This document shows positions 16,110-23,816 of a DNA stretch of 64,000 nucleotides, one piece after another. The position numbers and the translations under genes are program-made. Source of the stretch: JBOFBH01 sp051657715 (lineage in GTDB: Bacteria > Actinomycetota > Actinomycetes > Actinomycetales > Angustibacteraceae); contig JBOFLF010000015.1 in the NCBI GenBank assembly GCA_051657715.1, positions 30,590 through 94,589 of the forward strand, given 5' to 3'. Position 1 is the first letter of the stretch; the number at the start of each line of letters is the position of its first letter. A model generated the notes under the pieces. The model ran no database searches. It was given only the letters and a program-made list of their open reading frames with translations, and was not told the DNA's origin.

Positions 16110-16625
16110 GTGGACGACAGCCACCACAGCCGTCGCCTGTTCGCCGAAGCGGCGACCAAGAGCGGACTCTGCTGGATTCGCCCGGACGGCACTGACCGGT
16201 GGTGGCCGGTGTGGCACGTCTGGGACGACGACGCGGTCCTGGTGGTGTCCGGCAACGGCGAGCAGGAGCTGCCACCGTTGACCGGCACGGTATGGATCCT
16301 GTTGCGCAGCAAGAGCAACGGCGCCCGGCTGGTGACCGCGCCCGCTCAGGTTGAACCAGTCGACGCGAGCACCGCCGAAGGCCAGCAGATCGCGCGGACG
16401 CTCGCCGCCGGACGGCTCAACGCCGACGGTCTCCCAGCCGCGGTCGCCCAGCGCTGGGCGGACGACACCAACGTCCGGCTCACCCGCCTGCACCCGCTCA
16501 GCACCGTCCATGACCAGGTCGATCACGCTGCTGGCAGCGGTGCCGCGCCACCGGCGCCAACCCCCGCAGCCCCAGTGGTCCGCAGGCCATGGCATCTTCG
16601 CGGACGCCGTCCCCGCCGCACGTGA
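16110..16625 (+). CDS. Conserved hypothetical protein, possible split-barrel fold
   Basis: A protein of about 171 residues starting at GTG 16110 (VDDSHHSRRLF), with GGCAGG upstream. The central part (L-C-W-I-R-P, W-W-P-V-W-H-V-W, V-L-V-V-S-G, V-W-I-L-L-R-S-K) alternates short strands rich in Trp, in the manner of split-barrel flavin- or F420-binding proteins, but I see no diagnostic cofactor motif. The last 40 residues are a Pro/Ala/Arg tail. It lies upstream of the second vapBC module and is divergent from dps. The functional assignment is only a guess. Confidence 0.55.
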   Translation: MDDSHHSRRLFAEAATKSGLCWIRPDGTDRWWPVWHVWDDDAVLVVSGNGEQELPPLTGTVWILLRSKSNGARLVTAPAQVEPVDASTAEGQQIARTLAAGRLNADGLPAAVAQRWADDTNVRLTRLHPLSTVHDQVDHAAGSGAAPPAPTPAAPVVRRPWHLRGRRPRRT

Positions 16626-16654
16626 CGACCGCACCCGCCGAGCACGGCCCACCC

Positions 16655-16673
16655 TTGGGGGTACATTGGGGTC
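16655..16673 (+). promoter_or_regulatory. Leaderless -10 promoter of vapBC module 2
   Basis: TACATT at 16662-16667 is followed by GGGGTC and the antitoxin ATG at 16674. The upstream context, CCACCCTTGGGG, closely resembles that of module 1, including the shared GGTACATTG and GTCATG blocks at the same spacing. Confidence 0.5.
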
Positions 16674-16895
16674 ATGCCCAAGGTCAGCGTCTACCTCCCC
16701 GACGATCTCTACGCCGCCGTTCGGGACCGGGGTATCCCGCTGTCCGCGTTGACCCAGAAGGCTGTGCAGGCAACGTTGCGAGCCGCGGACAACGAGGCGT
16801 GGATCGCTCGGATGCGGGCTCGGACCCGGCCTCGGGTGGCGGCGTTCGACACCACCGAGCTGATGGATGAAGTCCGCGACGAGTTCGACTCGTGA
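16674..16895 (+). CDS. Ribbon-helix-helix VapB-type antitoxin (module 2)
   Basis: This 73-residue protein begins K-V-S-V-Y-L-P-D-D-L-Y, the beta strand and first helix of a ribbon-helix-helix DNA-binding domain, followed by an acidic C-terminus for toxin binding. It overlaps the downstream PIN-domain gene by four bases (ATGA-type overlap written GTGA here), indicating translational coupling. It should repress its own promoter and inhibit the toxin. Its DNA-binding fold differs from the AbrB-type antitoxin of module 1, although the promoters are alike. Confidence 0.85.
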   Translation: MPKVSVYLPDDLYAAVRDRGIPLSALTQKAVQATLRAADNEAWIARMRARTRPRVAAFDTTELMDEVRDEFDS

Positions 16896-17290
16896 TCGTT
16901 CTTGACGCGTCAGCCGTCGTCGACGTCGTGTTGGACCAACCGCACGGCAGCTGGGTGCTCGATCAGCTCGCGGCGGATACCGATGTCGTCGCCCCTGCTC
17001 ACCAGACAGCTGAAGTCCTGTCCGCGATCGCTCGGGTGGTTCGCACCGACAGGATGACCGCACGGGCCGGGGCCGCGGCGCTCGCTGACGCTGGCGCGCT
17101 CGCGCAGCACCTCGTCCAGCCCTCCCGCGCCCACGTTCGTCGGGCATTCGAATTACGCGGGCGGATCCGGGTCGTGGACGGCCTCTACGTGGCACTCGCC
17201 GAGGAGCTGGCATGTCCGTTGATCACCACCGACCGACGTCTTGAGCGCAGTTCCCCCCCGTGCGCCGTCAGGTCTCCGGTCGATGCCTGA
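16892..17290 (+). CDS. VapC-type PIN-domain toxin (module 2)
   Basis: This 132-residue PIN-domain ribonuclease begins V-L-D-A-S-A-V-V-D with the first acidic residue at D5. A glutamate lies in Q-T-A-E-V-L-S, and further acidic residues in R-V-V-D-G-L-Y-V-A-L-A-E-E and I-T-T-D-R-R-L. The complete set suggests an active endoribonuclease. The GTG start overlaps the antitoxin stop. The final 15 residues (after T-T-D-R-R-L) are unusually Pro/Ser-rich but the domain itself is full length. The RNA target is unknown. Confidence 0.87.
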   Translation: MIVLDASAVVDVVLDQPHGSWVLDQLAADTDVVAPAHQTAEVLSAIARVVRTDRMTARAGAAALADAGALAQHLVQPSRAHVRRAFELRGRIRVVDGLYVALAEELACPLITTDRRLERSSPPCAVRSPVDA

Positions 17291-17369
17291 CGCTCTCTCG
17301 ACGAGAGACCGTTCACGCTCCGGCCATCGCCGTACAGGTCGGCCAGCAGGGCCATCGCCGCCACCGCAC

Positions 17370-17381
17370 TAACCTGGGCAG
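17370..17381 (+). promoter_or_regulatory. Candidate leaderless -10 of the MgtE-like gene
   Basis: TAACCT (17370-17375) is separated by six bases (GGGCAG) from the GTG start at 17382. The spacing equals that of other apparently leaderless genes in this window. Confidence 0.35.
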
Positions 17382-18812
17382 GTGAGCGGCACGTCGACCA
17401 AGGTGTTCATCGCCAGGCTGTCCGGCCTGGCGGTGTTCGACCCGTTGGGCGATCAGGTGGGCCGGGTCCGCGATGTGGTGGTGGTGTTCCGCGCCGGCCG
17501 CCTCGCCCCGCTGGTGGTGGGACTGGTCGTGGAGGTTCCTGGTCGACGCCGGGTGTTCCTGCCGATGACCCGGGTGACCAGCCTCGACGCGGGGCAGGTG
17601 ATCAGCACGGGGGTGGTGAACCTGCGCCGGTTCGAGCAGCGCCCGTCGGAGACGCTGGTGCTCGCTGAGGTCCTGGATCGCCGGGTGTCGATGCGGGACG
17701 GCACCGGCGACGTCGTGGTGGAGGACGTCGCGATGACCCAGCAGCGGGGGCGCGACTGGGTGGTCGGCAAGCTCTACGTCCGCCGAGCGCAGCCGACGGA
17801 AGGCCGGGGGCGGGTGCACCGGCTGCGACCCCGCTTGGGCACCCGGATCCGCGGCCGTGGCGAAGCGCTGCTGGTGGACCACGACGCGGTGACCGGCCTG
17901 TCGGTGGACACCGGCCGGCAGGGCGCCGCCCGGTTGCTGGCCACGTTCACGTCGTTGAAGGCCGCCGACATCGCCGACATCCTGCACGACCTGCCCCCGA
18001 AACGCCGGGTGGAGGTCGCCACCGGGCTGGACGACGAGAAGCTCGCCGACGTCCTGGAAGAGCTGCCGGAGGACGACCAGGTGCAGATCCTCACCCAGCT
18101 GGCCACGGACCGCGCGGCGGACGTCCTGGAGGCGATGCAGCCGGACGACGCCACCGACCTGCTCGCCGAGCTGCCCGCGGACAAGGCCGAGCAGCTGCTG
18201 CAGCTGATGGAGCCCGAGGAGGCCGCGCCCCTGCGCCGGCTGCTCAGCTACGACGACGACACCGCGGGCGGGCTGATGACCTCCAACCCGGTGATCCTGG
18301 GTCCCGAGGCCACGGTCGCCCAGGCGCTCGCGGACGTACGCCGGGCCGAGCTGAGCCCGGCGCTGGCGGCCAGCGTGTTCGTCTGCCGGCCGCCGCTGGA
18401 GACACCGACCGGCCGGTACCTGGGCCTGGTGCACATCCAGCGCCTGCTGCGCGAACCGCCGCACGCCGCGGTGGGCGGCTTCGTCGACACCGACATCGAA
18501 CCGCTGCCGCCGGACGCCGACGTGGACCAGGTCACCCGGCTGCTGGCCACCTACAACCTGGTCGGCGCGCCGGTCGTCGACCAGGACGGCCACCTGCTCG
18601 GCGCGGTCACCGTGGACGACCTGCTCGACCACCTGTTGCCGGACGACTGGCGGGCCGGCGACGACGACGCCCTCGGGCTGGTCCCGCCCACCCGCCGAAG
18701 CCCGGCTCTGCCCATCCGCGAGAACCCGGCCTCCGCTGCCGAGTCCGGACCAGCTGCGGCCCGCTCGGACGCAGCCGCTACCAGGACTCGAGGGGGTCGT
18801 CGTGGCACGTGA
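17382..18812 (+). CDS. MgtE N-domain/CBS protein with PRC-barrel-like N-terminus, no channel
   Basis: This 476-residue soluble protein has three parts. The N-terminal portion (about 1-165) holds two PRC-barrel-like segments (L-S-G-L-A-V-F-D-P-L-G-D-Q-V-G-R-V-R). The middle (about 185-290) is an MgtE N-domain superhelix with DIADILHDLP and DLLAELP repeats, and a CBS pair follows (D-D-D-T-A-G-G-L-M-T; G-A-P-V-V-D-Q-D-G-H-L-L-G-A-V). The transmembrane Mg2+ channel of true MgtE is absent, so it may sense Mg2+ or nucleotides without transporting. The Mycobacterium counterpart (Rv1232c, from memory) is similar. It overlaps the DUF1003 gene by 11 bases. Confidence 0.85.
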   Translation: MSGTSTKVFIARLSGLAVFDPLGDQVGRVRDVVVVFRAGRLAPLVVGLVVEVPGRRRVFLPMTRVTSLDAGQVISTGVVNLRRFEQRPSETLVLAEVLDRRVSMRDGTGDVVVEDVAMTQQRGRDWVVGKLYVRRAQPTEGRGRVHRLRPRLGTRIRGRGEALLVDHDAVTGLSVDTGRQGAARLLATFTSLKAADIADILHDLPPKRRVEVATGLDDEKLADVLEELPEDDQVQILTQLATDRAADVLEAMQPDDATDLLAELPADKAEQLLQLMEPEEAAPLRRLLSYDDDTAGGLMTSNPVILGPEATVAQALADVRRAELSPALAASVFVCRPPLETPTGRYLGLVHIQRLLREPPHAAVGGFVDTDIEPLPPDADVDQVTRLLATYNLVGAPVVDQDGHLLGAVTVDDLLDHLLPDDWRAGDDDALGLVPPTRRSPALPIRENPASAAESGPAAARSDAAATRTRGGRRGT

Positions 18813-19314
18813 CCCGCGCCGGGCGCCACGGCTGGACCAGCCGCGGGAGGTGCGGCGGACCCTGATCACCACTCCGCGGGTCGACCCGGAGGCGTTCGGT
18901 CGGTGGTCCGAGCGGTTCGCCCGGTTCCTCGGCACCGCCCGGTTCCTGGTCTACATGACCGGCTTCATCGGTGTCTGGCTGGCCTGGAACACCCTGGCGC
19001 CGGCGGACGCCCAGTTCGACCCGTACACCTTCACCTTCCTCACCATGCTGCTGTCCCTGCAGGCCTCGTACGCCGCGCCGCTGATCCTGCTGGCCCAGAA
19101 CCGCCAGGCAGACCGGGACCGGGTGACCAGCGAGCAGGACCGAGCCCAGAACGAGCGGGCGCTCGCCGACACCGAGTACCTCACCCGGGAGGTCGCCGCC
19201 CTGCGCCTGGCGTTGGCGGACGTCGCCACCCGAGACTTCGTCCGCTCCGAGCTGCGCGCCATGCTGGACGAGCTGGACGCCCGGACCGAGCAGGCCGCTG
19301 ACTCGCCACCGTGA
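18802..19314 (+). CDS. DUF1003 membrane protein
   Basis: This 170-residue protein has two transmembrane segments (about 45-66 and 77-97) separated by an acidic loop, and a long charged C-terminal coiled coil (Q-N-R-Q-A-D-R-D-R through the end). This is the layout of DUF1003 proteins, whose function is not established. The GTG start lies inside the end of the MgtE-like gene with GAGGGGG before it, so the two are translationally coupled and may work together in divalent-cation handling; that link is inferred only from coupling. Confidence 0.85.
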   Translation: MARDPRRAPRLDQPREVRRTLITTPRVDPEAFGRWSERFARFLGTARFLVYMTGFIGVWLAWNTLAPADAQFDPYTFTFLTMLLSLQASYAAPLILLAQNRQADRDRVTSEQDRAQNERALADTEYLTREVAALRLALADVATRDFVRSELRAMLDELDARTEQAADSPP

Positions 19315-19637
19315 CCGACCGGGCCTAGAAGCTCGGCCGCATCACAGCTAGGACTTGCGCAGCAGGACGACGTCGCCGCGACGGACCACCACCCGGTAGC
19401 CGTGGTTCATCAGGTCCGCGACCTGGGCCACGGCTACCTCCGGCTTGGGGCCGTCGCAGGAGAACCGGACCAGCACGGCGGGTACGTCTGGGCCGAAGCT
19501 GGCCCTGGCGGTCGTTTCCTCGTGCTGCTGCCGGCCGCCCAGGCCATTGACTGACAGGCCATCGACTGACCTGGACGCATCGACGTCGAAGCCATTTGGC
19601 GGATCTTCCCGCGACTCAGGGCGCCGATAAACGGTGC
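19315..19637. other. 323-base gap between the DUF1003 gene and pilB-like gene
   Basis: No confident gene lies here. The minus strand is open from about 19663 to a TAG at 19348-19350. It ends in a coding-like stretch (R-F-S-C-D-G-P-K-P-E-V-A-V-A-Q-V-A-D-L-M), but its only good in-frame start is a GTG near 19476. Two related 15-base units (CATTGACTGACAGGC and CATCGACTGACCTGG) sit side by side near 19547-19577. Confidence 0.4.
19348..19476 (-). CDS. Possible small protein (about 42 residues), possibly 5'-truncated
   Basis: Reading the minus strand from a GTG at 19476 gives about 42 residues ending G-D-V-V-L-L-R-K-S. The amino-acid sequence looks like a compact beta-alpha-beta C-terminus (V-A-V-A-Q-V-A-D-L-M-N-H-G-Y-R-V-V-V) and GC at third positions is high. 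The frame stays open upstream to about 19663 with no ATG, so the protein may be longer with an unrecognised start, or a remnant. I cannot assign a family. Confidence 0.3.
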   Translation of the reverse strand: MLVRFSCDGPKPEVAVAQVADLMNHGYRVVVRRGDVVLLRKS

Positions 19638-21635
19638 ATGTCGGGATCTCACCAGACCATCGCTAGCCAGCACGTGCCCCGGCACGCGGTCACCCTCGAT
19701 GCCCGACCGATCCCCGGCGGTGATCCCAGTCGGCGACGTCGATTGGGTGAGGTGTTGATCGACGAGCAGTTGCTCACCGACGAGCAGCTAGTGCACGCGC
19801 TCGCCGTCCAACGCTCAGCGCAGGGCAGCCGCAAGCGCCTCGGCCAGGTGGTCGCCGAGCTGGGCTATGCGTCCGAGAGCGAGATCGCCGAGGCTCTGGC
19901 TGCGCACCTGCAGCTGGAGTCGGTGGACCTGTCCTGGGTGATCCCGGCGGCGGACGTGGTGCGGCTGCTACCCCGCGCGGTGGCCGACCGGACCGGGGTG
20001 CTCCCGCTGGACCGGCACCCCGACGGCGGGCTGATCGTCGCCGCGTCCGACCCGACGAACGTGCTCGCGCTGGACGACGTGCGGATGTACACCAAGGCCA
20101 GCGAGCTCTACATCGTTGTCGCGCCGGAATCCCAGATCCGCGACCACCTGACCCGGGCATGGGCGTTGAACGCCGACGACTCCGAGGTCTCGCAGATCGC
20201 CGCGGACGTACCTGCCGAGGACGACGACCTCAGCGCCCAGGCGGATGCGGCCCTGTCCGCCACCACCACGGACGACGCGCCGGTCGTGAAGCTGGTCAGC
20301 CAGGTGCTCATGGACGCCGCCCGCCTCGGCGCGTCCGACATCCACCTGGAGACCCAGCGGGACGGGCTGCGGATCCGGTACCGGGTGGACGGGATGCTCC
20401 GGGACGTGATGACCGCGCCCAAGCGGATCAGCCCCTCCGTGGTGAGCCGGGTGAAGATCATGTCCGGCCTGGACATCGCCGAGCGCCGGGTCCCGCAGGA
20501 CGGCCGCAGCCGGATCATGGTGGACGGCACGGCGGTCGATGCCCGGGTCAGCACGCTGCCGGCGTTGCACGGGGAGAAGGTCGTCGTCCGGTTGCTAACC
20601 CGGTCCGCGCAGGTGCCGTCGCTGGACTCGCTCGGTTTCGAGCCGGCACAGCTGGAGCTGTTCCGCTCCGCGCTCGCGGTGCCGCAAGGGCTGGTGCTGA
20701 TCACCGGGCCGACCGGCTCGGGTAAGACCAACACCCTGTACGCCGCGATCAGCGAGACGATGACGCCGGAGAAGAACATCGTCACCCTGGAGGATCCGGT
20801 CGAGGTGCAGCTGCCCGGCATCACCCAGGTCCAGGTGCACGTGAAGTCCGGGTTGACCTTCGACGCCGGGCTGCGCTCGATCCTGCGGCAGGACCCGGAC
20901 ATCGTGCTGCTCGGCGAGGTCCGGGACAGCGAGACCGCGGAGCTGGCCCTCAAGGCGTCGCTGACCGGCCACCTGGTGCTCACCACGCTGCACACCAACT
21001 CCGCGGTGGCGGCGTTGACCCGCCTGGTGGACATGGGGGTCGAGCCGTTCCTGGTCGCCTCGTCGCTGACTGCGGCGATCGCCCAGCGGCTGGTCCGCAA
21101 ACCCTGCGACGCCTGCGCCGTCGGGTACATCCCGGACGAGGACACCCTGGCGTTGCTGGGCCTGCGGATCGAGGACATCCTCGACGCGACCCCGCTCAGG
21201 GGCACCGGGTGCCCGGACTGCGGTGGCACCGGCTACCGCGGTCGCACCGCCGTCTACGAGATGCTCACCGTGGACACCGCGATGCGACAGGTGCTGATGG
21301 CCGGGGCCAGCGAGTCCGCGGTCGGTGCCCAGGCCCGCGCCGCCGGCATGCTCACTCTGCGCGGTGCCGCGCTGGAGAAGGCGAAGCGCGGCGAGACGAC
21401 CTTCGAGGAAGCGGTCCGGGTCACCCACACCGACCACGCCTCCGGCCGGCACTGCCCGTCCTGTGAGCGCGGGATCCAGCACGACATGGTCGCGTGCCCG
21501 TGGTGCGGGGTGAGCGTGGACCACGGCTCCTGCTCGACCTGCTCCCGCCAGCTGGACCCGGACTGGCGGCTGTGCCCGTGGTGTCGGACCCCGGCCAGCT
21601 CGAGCAGCGCTCCCCTCACGCACGCCGTGCCCTGA
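19638..21635 (+). CDS. PilB/GspE-type secretion ATPase with C-terminal zinc ribbons
   Basis: This protein of about 665 residues is a type IV pilus/type II secretion assembly ATPase. It has an MshEN-like N-domain (L-G-E-V-L-I-D-E-Q-L-L-T, L-G-Q-V-V-A-E-L-G-Y), Walker A GPTGSGKT, Asp box DPDIVLLGEVRDSETAE, a histidine box (T-G-H-L-V-L-T-T-L-H-T-N) and the family zinc site (C-D-A-C ... C-P-D-C). After the usual end it adds about 65 residues with four more CxxC pairs (HCPSCE, CPWCG, CSTCSR, CPWCR), a double zinc-ribbon tail not normal for PilB. No pilin, PilC or PilM is adjacent. ATG 19638 is preferred over the upstream TTG at 19596. Confidence 0.88.
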   Translation: MSGSHQTIASQHVPRHAVTLDARPIPGGDPSRRRRLGEVLIDEQLLTDEQLVHALAVQRSAQGSRKRLGQVVAELGYASESEIAEALAAHLQLESVDLSWVIPAADVVRLLPRAVADRTGVLPLDRHPDGGLIVAASDPTNVLALDDVRMYTKASELYIVVAPESQIRDHLTRAWALNADDSEVSQIAADVPAEDDDLSAQADAALSATTTDDAPVVKLVSQVLMDAARLGASDIHLETQRDGLRIRYRVDGMLRDVMTAPKRISPSVVSRVKIMSGLDIAERRVPQDGRSRIMVDGTAVDARVSTLPALHGEKVVVRLLTRSAQVPSLDSLGFEPAQLELFRSALAVPQGLVLITGPTGSGKTNTLYAAISETMTPEKNIVTLEDPVEVQLPGITQVQVHVKSGLTFDAGLRSILRQDPDIVLLGEVRDSETAELALKASLTGHLVLTTLHTNSAVAALTRLVDMGVEPFLVASSLTAAIAQRLVRKPCDACAVGYIPDEDTLALLGLRIEDILDATPLRGTGCPDCGGTGYRGRTAVYEMLTVDTAMRQVLMAGASESAVGAQARAAGMLTLRGAALEKAKRGETTFEEAVRVTHTDHASGRHCPSCERGIQHDMVACPWCGVSVDHGSCSTCSRQLDPDWRLCPWCRTPASSSSAPLTHAVP

Positions 21636-21657
21636 GGCCCGGCCTGACTGTGGGATC

Positions 21658-21669
21658 TAGCATCGACGT
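21658..21669 (+). promoter_or_regulatory. Leaderless -10 promoter of mrp
   Basis: TAGCAT at 21658-21663, then CGACGT, then the mrp ATG at 21670. A TANNNT box six bases before the start codon implies transcription begins at the A of ATG. Confidence 0.45.
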
Positions 21670-22803
21670 ATGCCGACCCCGACCGCAGACCTGATTCGTG
21701 CGGCCCTCGCCCGCGTCGACGATCCGGAGATCCGCCGTCCGATCACCGAGCTCGGCATGGTCAAGGACGTCGCGGTGGGCGCTGACGGCACCGTCCGGGT
21801 CGAGGTGCTGCTGACCATCGCGGGGTGCCCGATGAAGGACACCCTCACCCGAGACATCACCCGCGAGGTCGCCGCCCTCGACGGCGTCACCGACGTCGAG
21901 GTGGAGCTCGGGGTGATGAGCGCCGAACAACGCCAACGGTTGCGGGAGCTGCTGCGGGGTGACCAGGCCGAGCGCGAGGTGCCCTTCGCCCAGCCCGGAT
22001 CGCTCACCCGAGTTTATGCGGTGGCCTCCGGCAAGGGCGGGGTCGGCAAGTCGTCGATCACGGTGAACCTGGCCGCGGCGATGGCCGCCGAGGGCCTGCG
22101 GGTGGGCGTCGTCGACGCCGACGTGTACGGGTTCTCGGTGCCCCGGATGCTCGGCGTCCAGCAGCGGCCGACCCAGGTGGACGAGATGATCCTGCCCCCG
22201 GTGGCGCACGAGGTGAAGGTCATCTCGATCGGCATGTTCGTGCCGGGCAACCAACCGGTGGTCTGGCGAGGGCCGATGCTGCACCGGGCACTGCAGCAGT
22301 TCCTCGCCGACGTGTTCTGGGGCGACCTCGACATCCTCCTGCTCGACCTTCCGCCGGGAACGGGCGACATCGCGATCTCCACGGCGCAGCTGCTGCCGAC
22401 CGCCGAGATCCTGGTGGTGACCACCCCGCAGCAGGCGGCGGCCGAGGTCGCCGAGCGTGCTGGGTCGATCGCGTTGCAGACCCGGCAGCAGATCGTCGGG
22501 GTGGTGGAGAACATGTCCTGGCTGGAGCAGCCGGACGGCTCCCGGCTGGAGCTGTTCGGCGCTGGCGGGGGGAGCGCCGTCGCCGAGGCGTTGACCAGGG
22601 CCGTCGGCGTCGATGTTCCACTACTTGGTCAGATACCGATCGACGTCGCGCTGCGGGCCAGTGGCGACATCGGGGATCCGGTGGTGCTGTCGCACCCGCA
22701 AGCACCGTCCGCGGTCGCCCTGAGCGCCGTGGCCCGAACCTTGAGCCGCCGAGCACGGGGTCTGGCCGGACGATCGCTCAGCCTGACCCCGGTCGCCCAC
22801 TGA
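21670..22803 (+). CDS. mrp: Mrp/ApbC-family iron-sulfur cluster carrier ATPase
   Basis: This 377-residue protein has an N-terminal MIP18/DUF59 domain (about 5-95, with D-D-P-E-I and AGCPMKDT) followed by a ParA-like P-loop ATPase with the deviant Walker A SGKGGVGKSS, switch residues VDADVYG and Walker B DLPPGTGD. Mrp proteins carry [4Fe-4S] clusters to apo-proteins in the cytosol. As in other actinobacterial Mrp proteins, the region after V-V-E-N-M-S-W lacks the CxxC pair seen in proteobacterial ApbC, so cluster binding must involve other residues. The M. tuberculosis equivalent is Rv1229c. The gene appears leaderless. Confidence 0.93.
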   Translation: MPTPTADLIRAALARVDDPEIRRPITELGMVKDVAVGADGTVRVEVLLTIAGCPMKDTLTRDITREVAALDGVTDVEVELGVMSAEQRQRLRELLRGDQAEREVPFAQPGSLTRVYAVASGKGGVGKSSITVNLAAAMAAEGLRVGVVDADVYGFSVPRMLGVQQRPTQVDEMILPPVAHEVKVISIGMFVPGNQPVVWRGPMLHRALQQFLADVFWGDLDILLLDLPPGTGDIAISTAQLLPTAEILVVTTPQQAAAEVAERAGSIALQTRQQIVGVVENMSWLEQPDGSRLELFGAGGGSAVAEALTRAVGVDVPLLGQIPIDVALRASGDIGDPVVLSHPQAPSAVALSAVARTLSRRARGLAGRSLSLTPVAH

Positions 22804-22943
22804 TCGCCCGCCGAGGACTGCAAGCCGCTTGAGCGACGCTGGGCTGAGTGGCGGATCCCCGCCACGTTCTTTCTCCAGGGCTGTCTCGGCGGCTGGGTCG
22901 TGCTGCACTGGCGTATCTGCAGACGACCAGGAAAGGAACCATC

Positions 22944-23609
22944 ATGGTGATGGTGAAGAAGTTACTCCCGGCACTCATCGCGCTGGGAACGGGTGTGGGT
23001 CTCATCATCGGCCCTTCGGCAGCGGCCGCTACGCAGGCGGCACCATCCCCAGCGACGGCGCACCACCGTGGGATATCGACAGCTGGCCCCGTACAGGTAT
23101 CCAGTCACGGTGGGGTTGACGACGACGGCGTGCAGCTGGTGAAGGCTGTCTTGAAGAGCCAGGATCCGCGCACGGCAGTGGCACGCTTGAATTCAGCGGC
23201 CCGGGTGACATTCCAGGCGGCACTGGATCGAGGGCTTCGCATCGAAAGCGGCCACGCTCTCGCGGGCGTGAAGCGGGCCGCCAGCCAACGGGCCGCTGGT
23301 TGCTGGAGCGATTACGAAACCTCCGGCATTACTTTCGCGGGCCTCGATATAGGTCGGATATGGATGCAACTCAATTGGTGCGGAAATGGCTCGGCGATAA
23401 CCAGGTACAGCGCAACCCCGTACGGCTGCGTCGGTAGGAACGGGTTCAGCTGTACCGCGAATGCCACCCAATTCCGCAACCTCGGTTGGGAGGTTCGAGC
23501 CTTGGGCACATACAGGTTCACCATCTCATGGGCATCAAGCACCAGATGTGCCCAGATCCGTGGCGGAGCTTCAGGCTTGTACTCCACGAGGATCAGCTGC
23601 GTTTTGTGA
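22944..23609 (+). CDS. Cys-rich secreted protein of unknown function
   Basis: This 221-residue precursor has a clear Sec signal peptide: KK, a hydrophobic core (L-L-P-A-L-I-A-L-G-T-G-V-G-L-I-I) and an A-A-A-A cleavage region near residue 27. The mature part is a helical region (to about residue 115) followed by a beta-rich domain with six cysteines (A-G-C-W-S, L-N-W-C-G-N-G, Y-G-C-V, F-S-C-T, T-R-C-A, I-S-C-V-L) and many aromatic residues, suggesting disulfides. AAAGGAA is well placed before ATG 22944, which excludes the longer frame. The 3' half is visibly more AT-rich than its neighbours, which hints at horizontal acquisition. I recognise no family. Confidence 0.75.
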   Translation: MVMVKKLLPALIALGTGVGLIIGPSAAAATQAAPSPATAHHRGISTAGPVQVSSHGGVDDDGVQLVKAVLKSQDPRTAVARLNSAARVTFQAALDRGLRIESGHALAGVKRAASQRAAGCWSDYETSGITFAGLDIGRIWMQLNWCGNGSAITRYSATPYGCVGRNGFSCTANATQFRNLGWEVRALGTYRFTISWASSTRCAQIRGGASGLYSTRISCVL

Positions 23610-23816
23610 CAGCGTTCCCGAAGTGGCTGGCAGTCCTCGCTGGTCGCTGGTGAGCTGGGCCGCGGGGACCATGCTGACAAGACCGCAGCTGCACCCCTCA
23701 AGGCAGCCAGGTGACGATCAGGTCGGCCAAGCGGCACCGACCGCCCGCCCGAGCGCTTCTGGTCCATCGGCTGGTGGTGCCGGTGCCACCCCGTCACACA
23801 CTGGCCGTGGTGGTCG

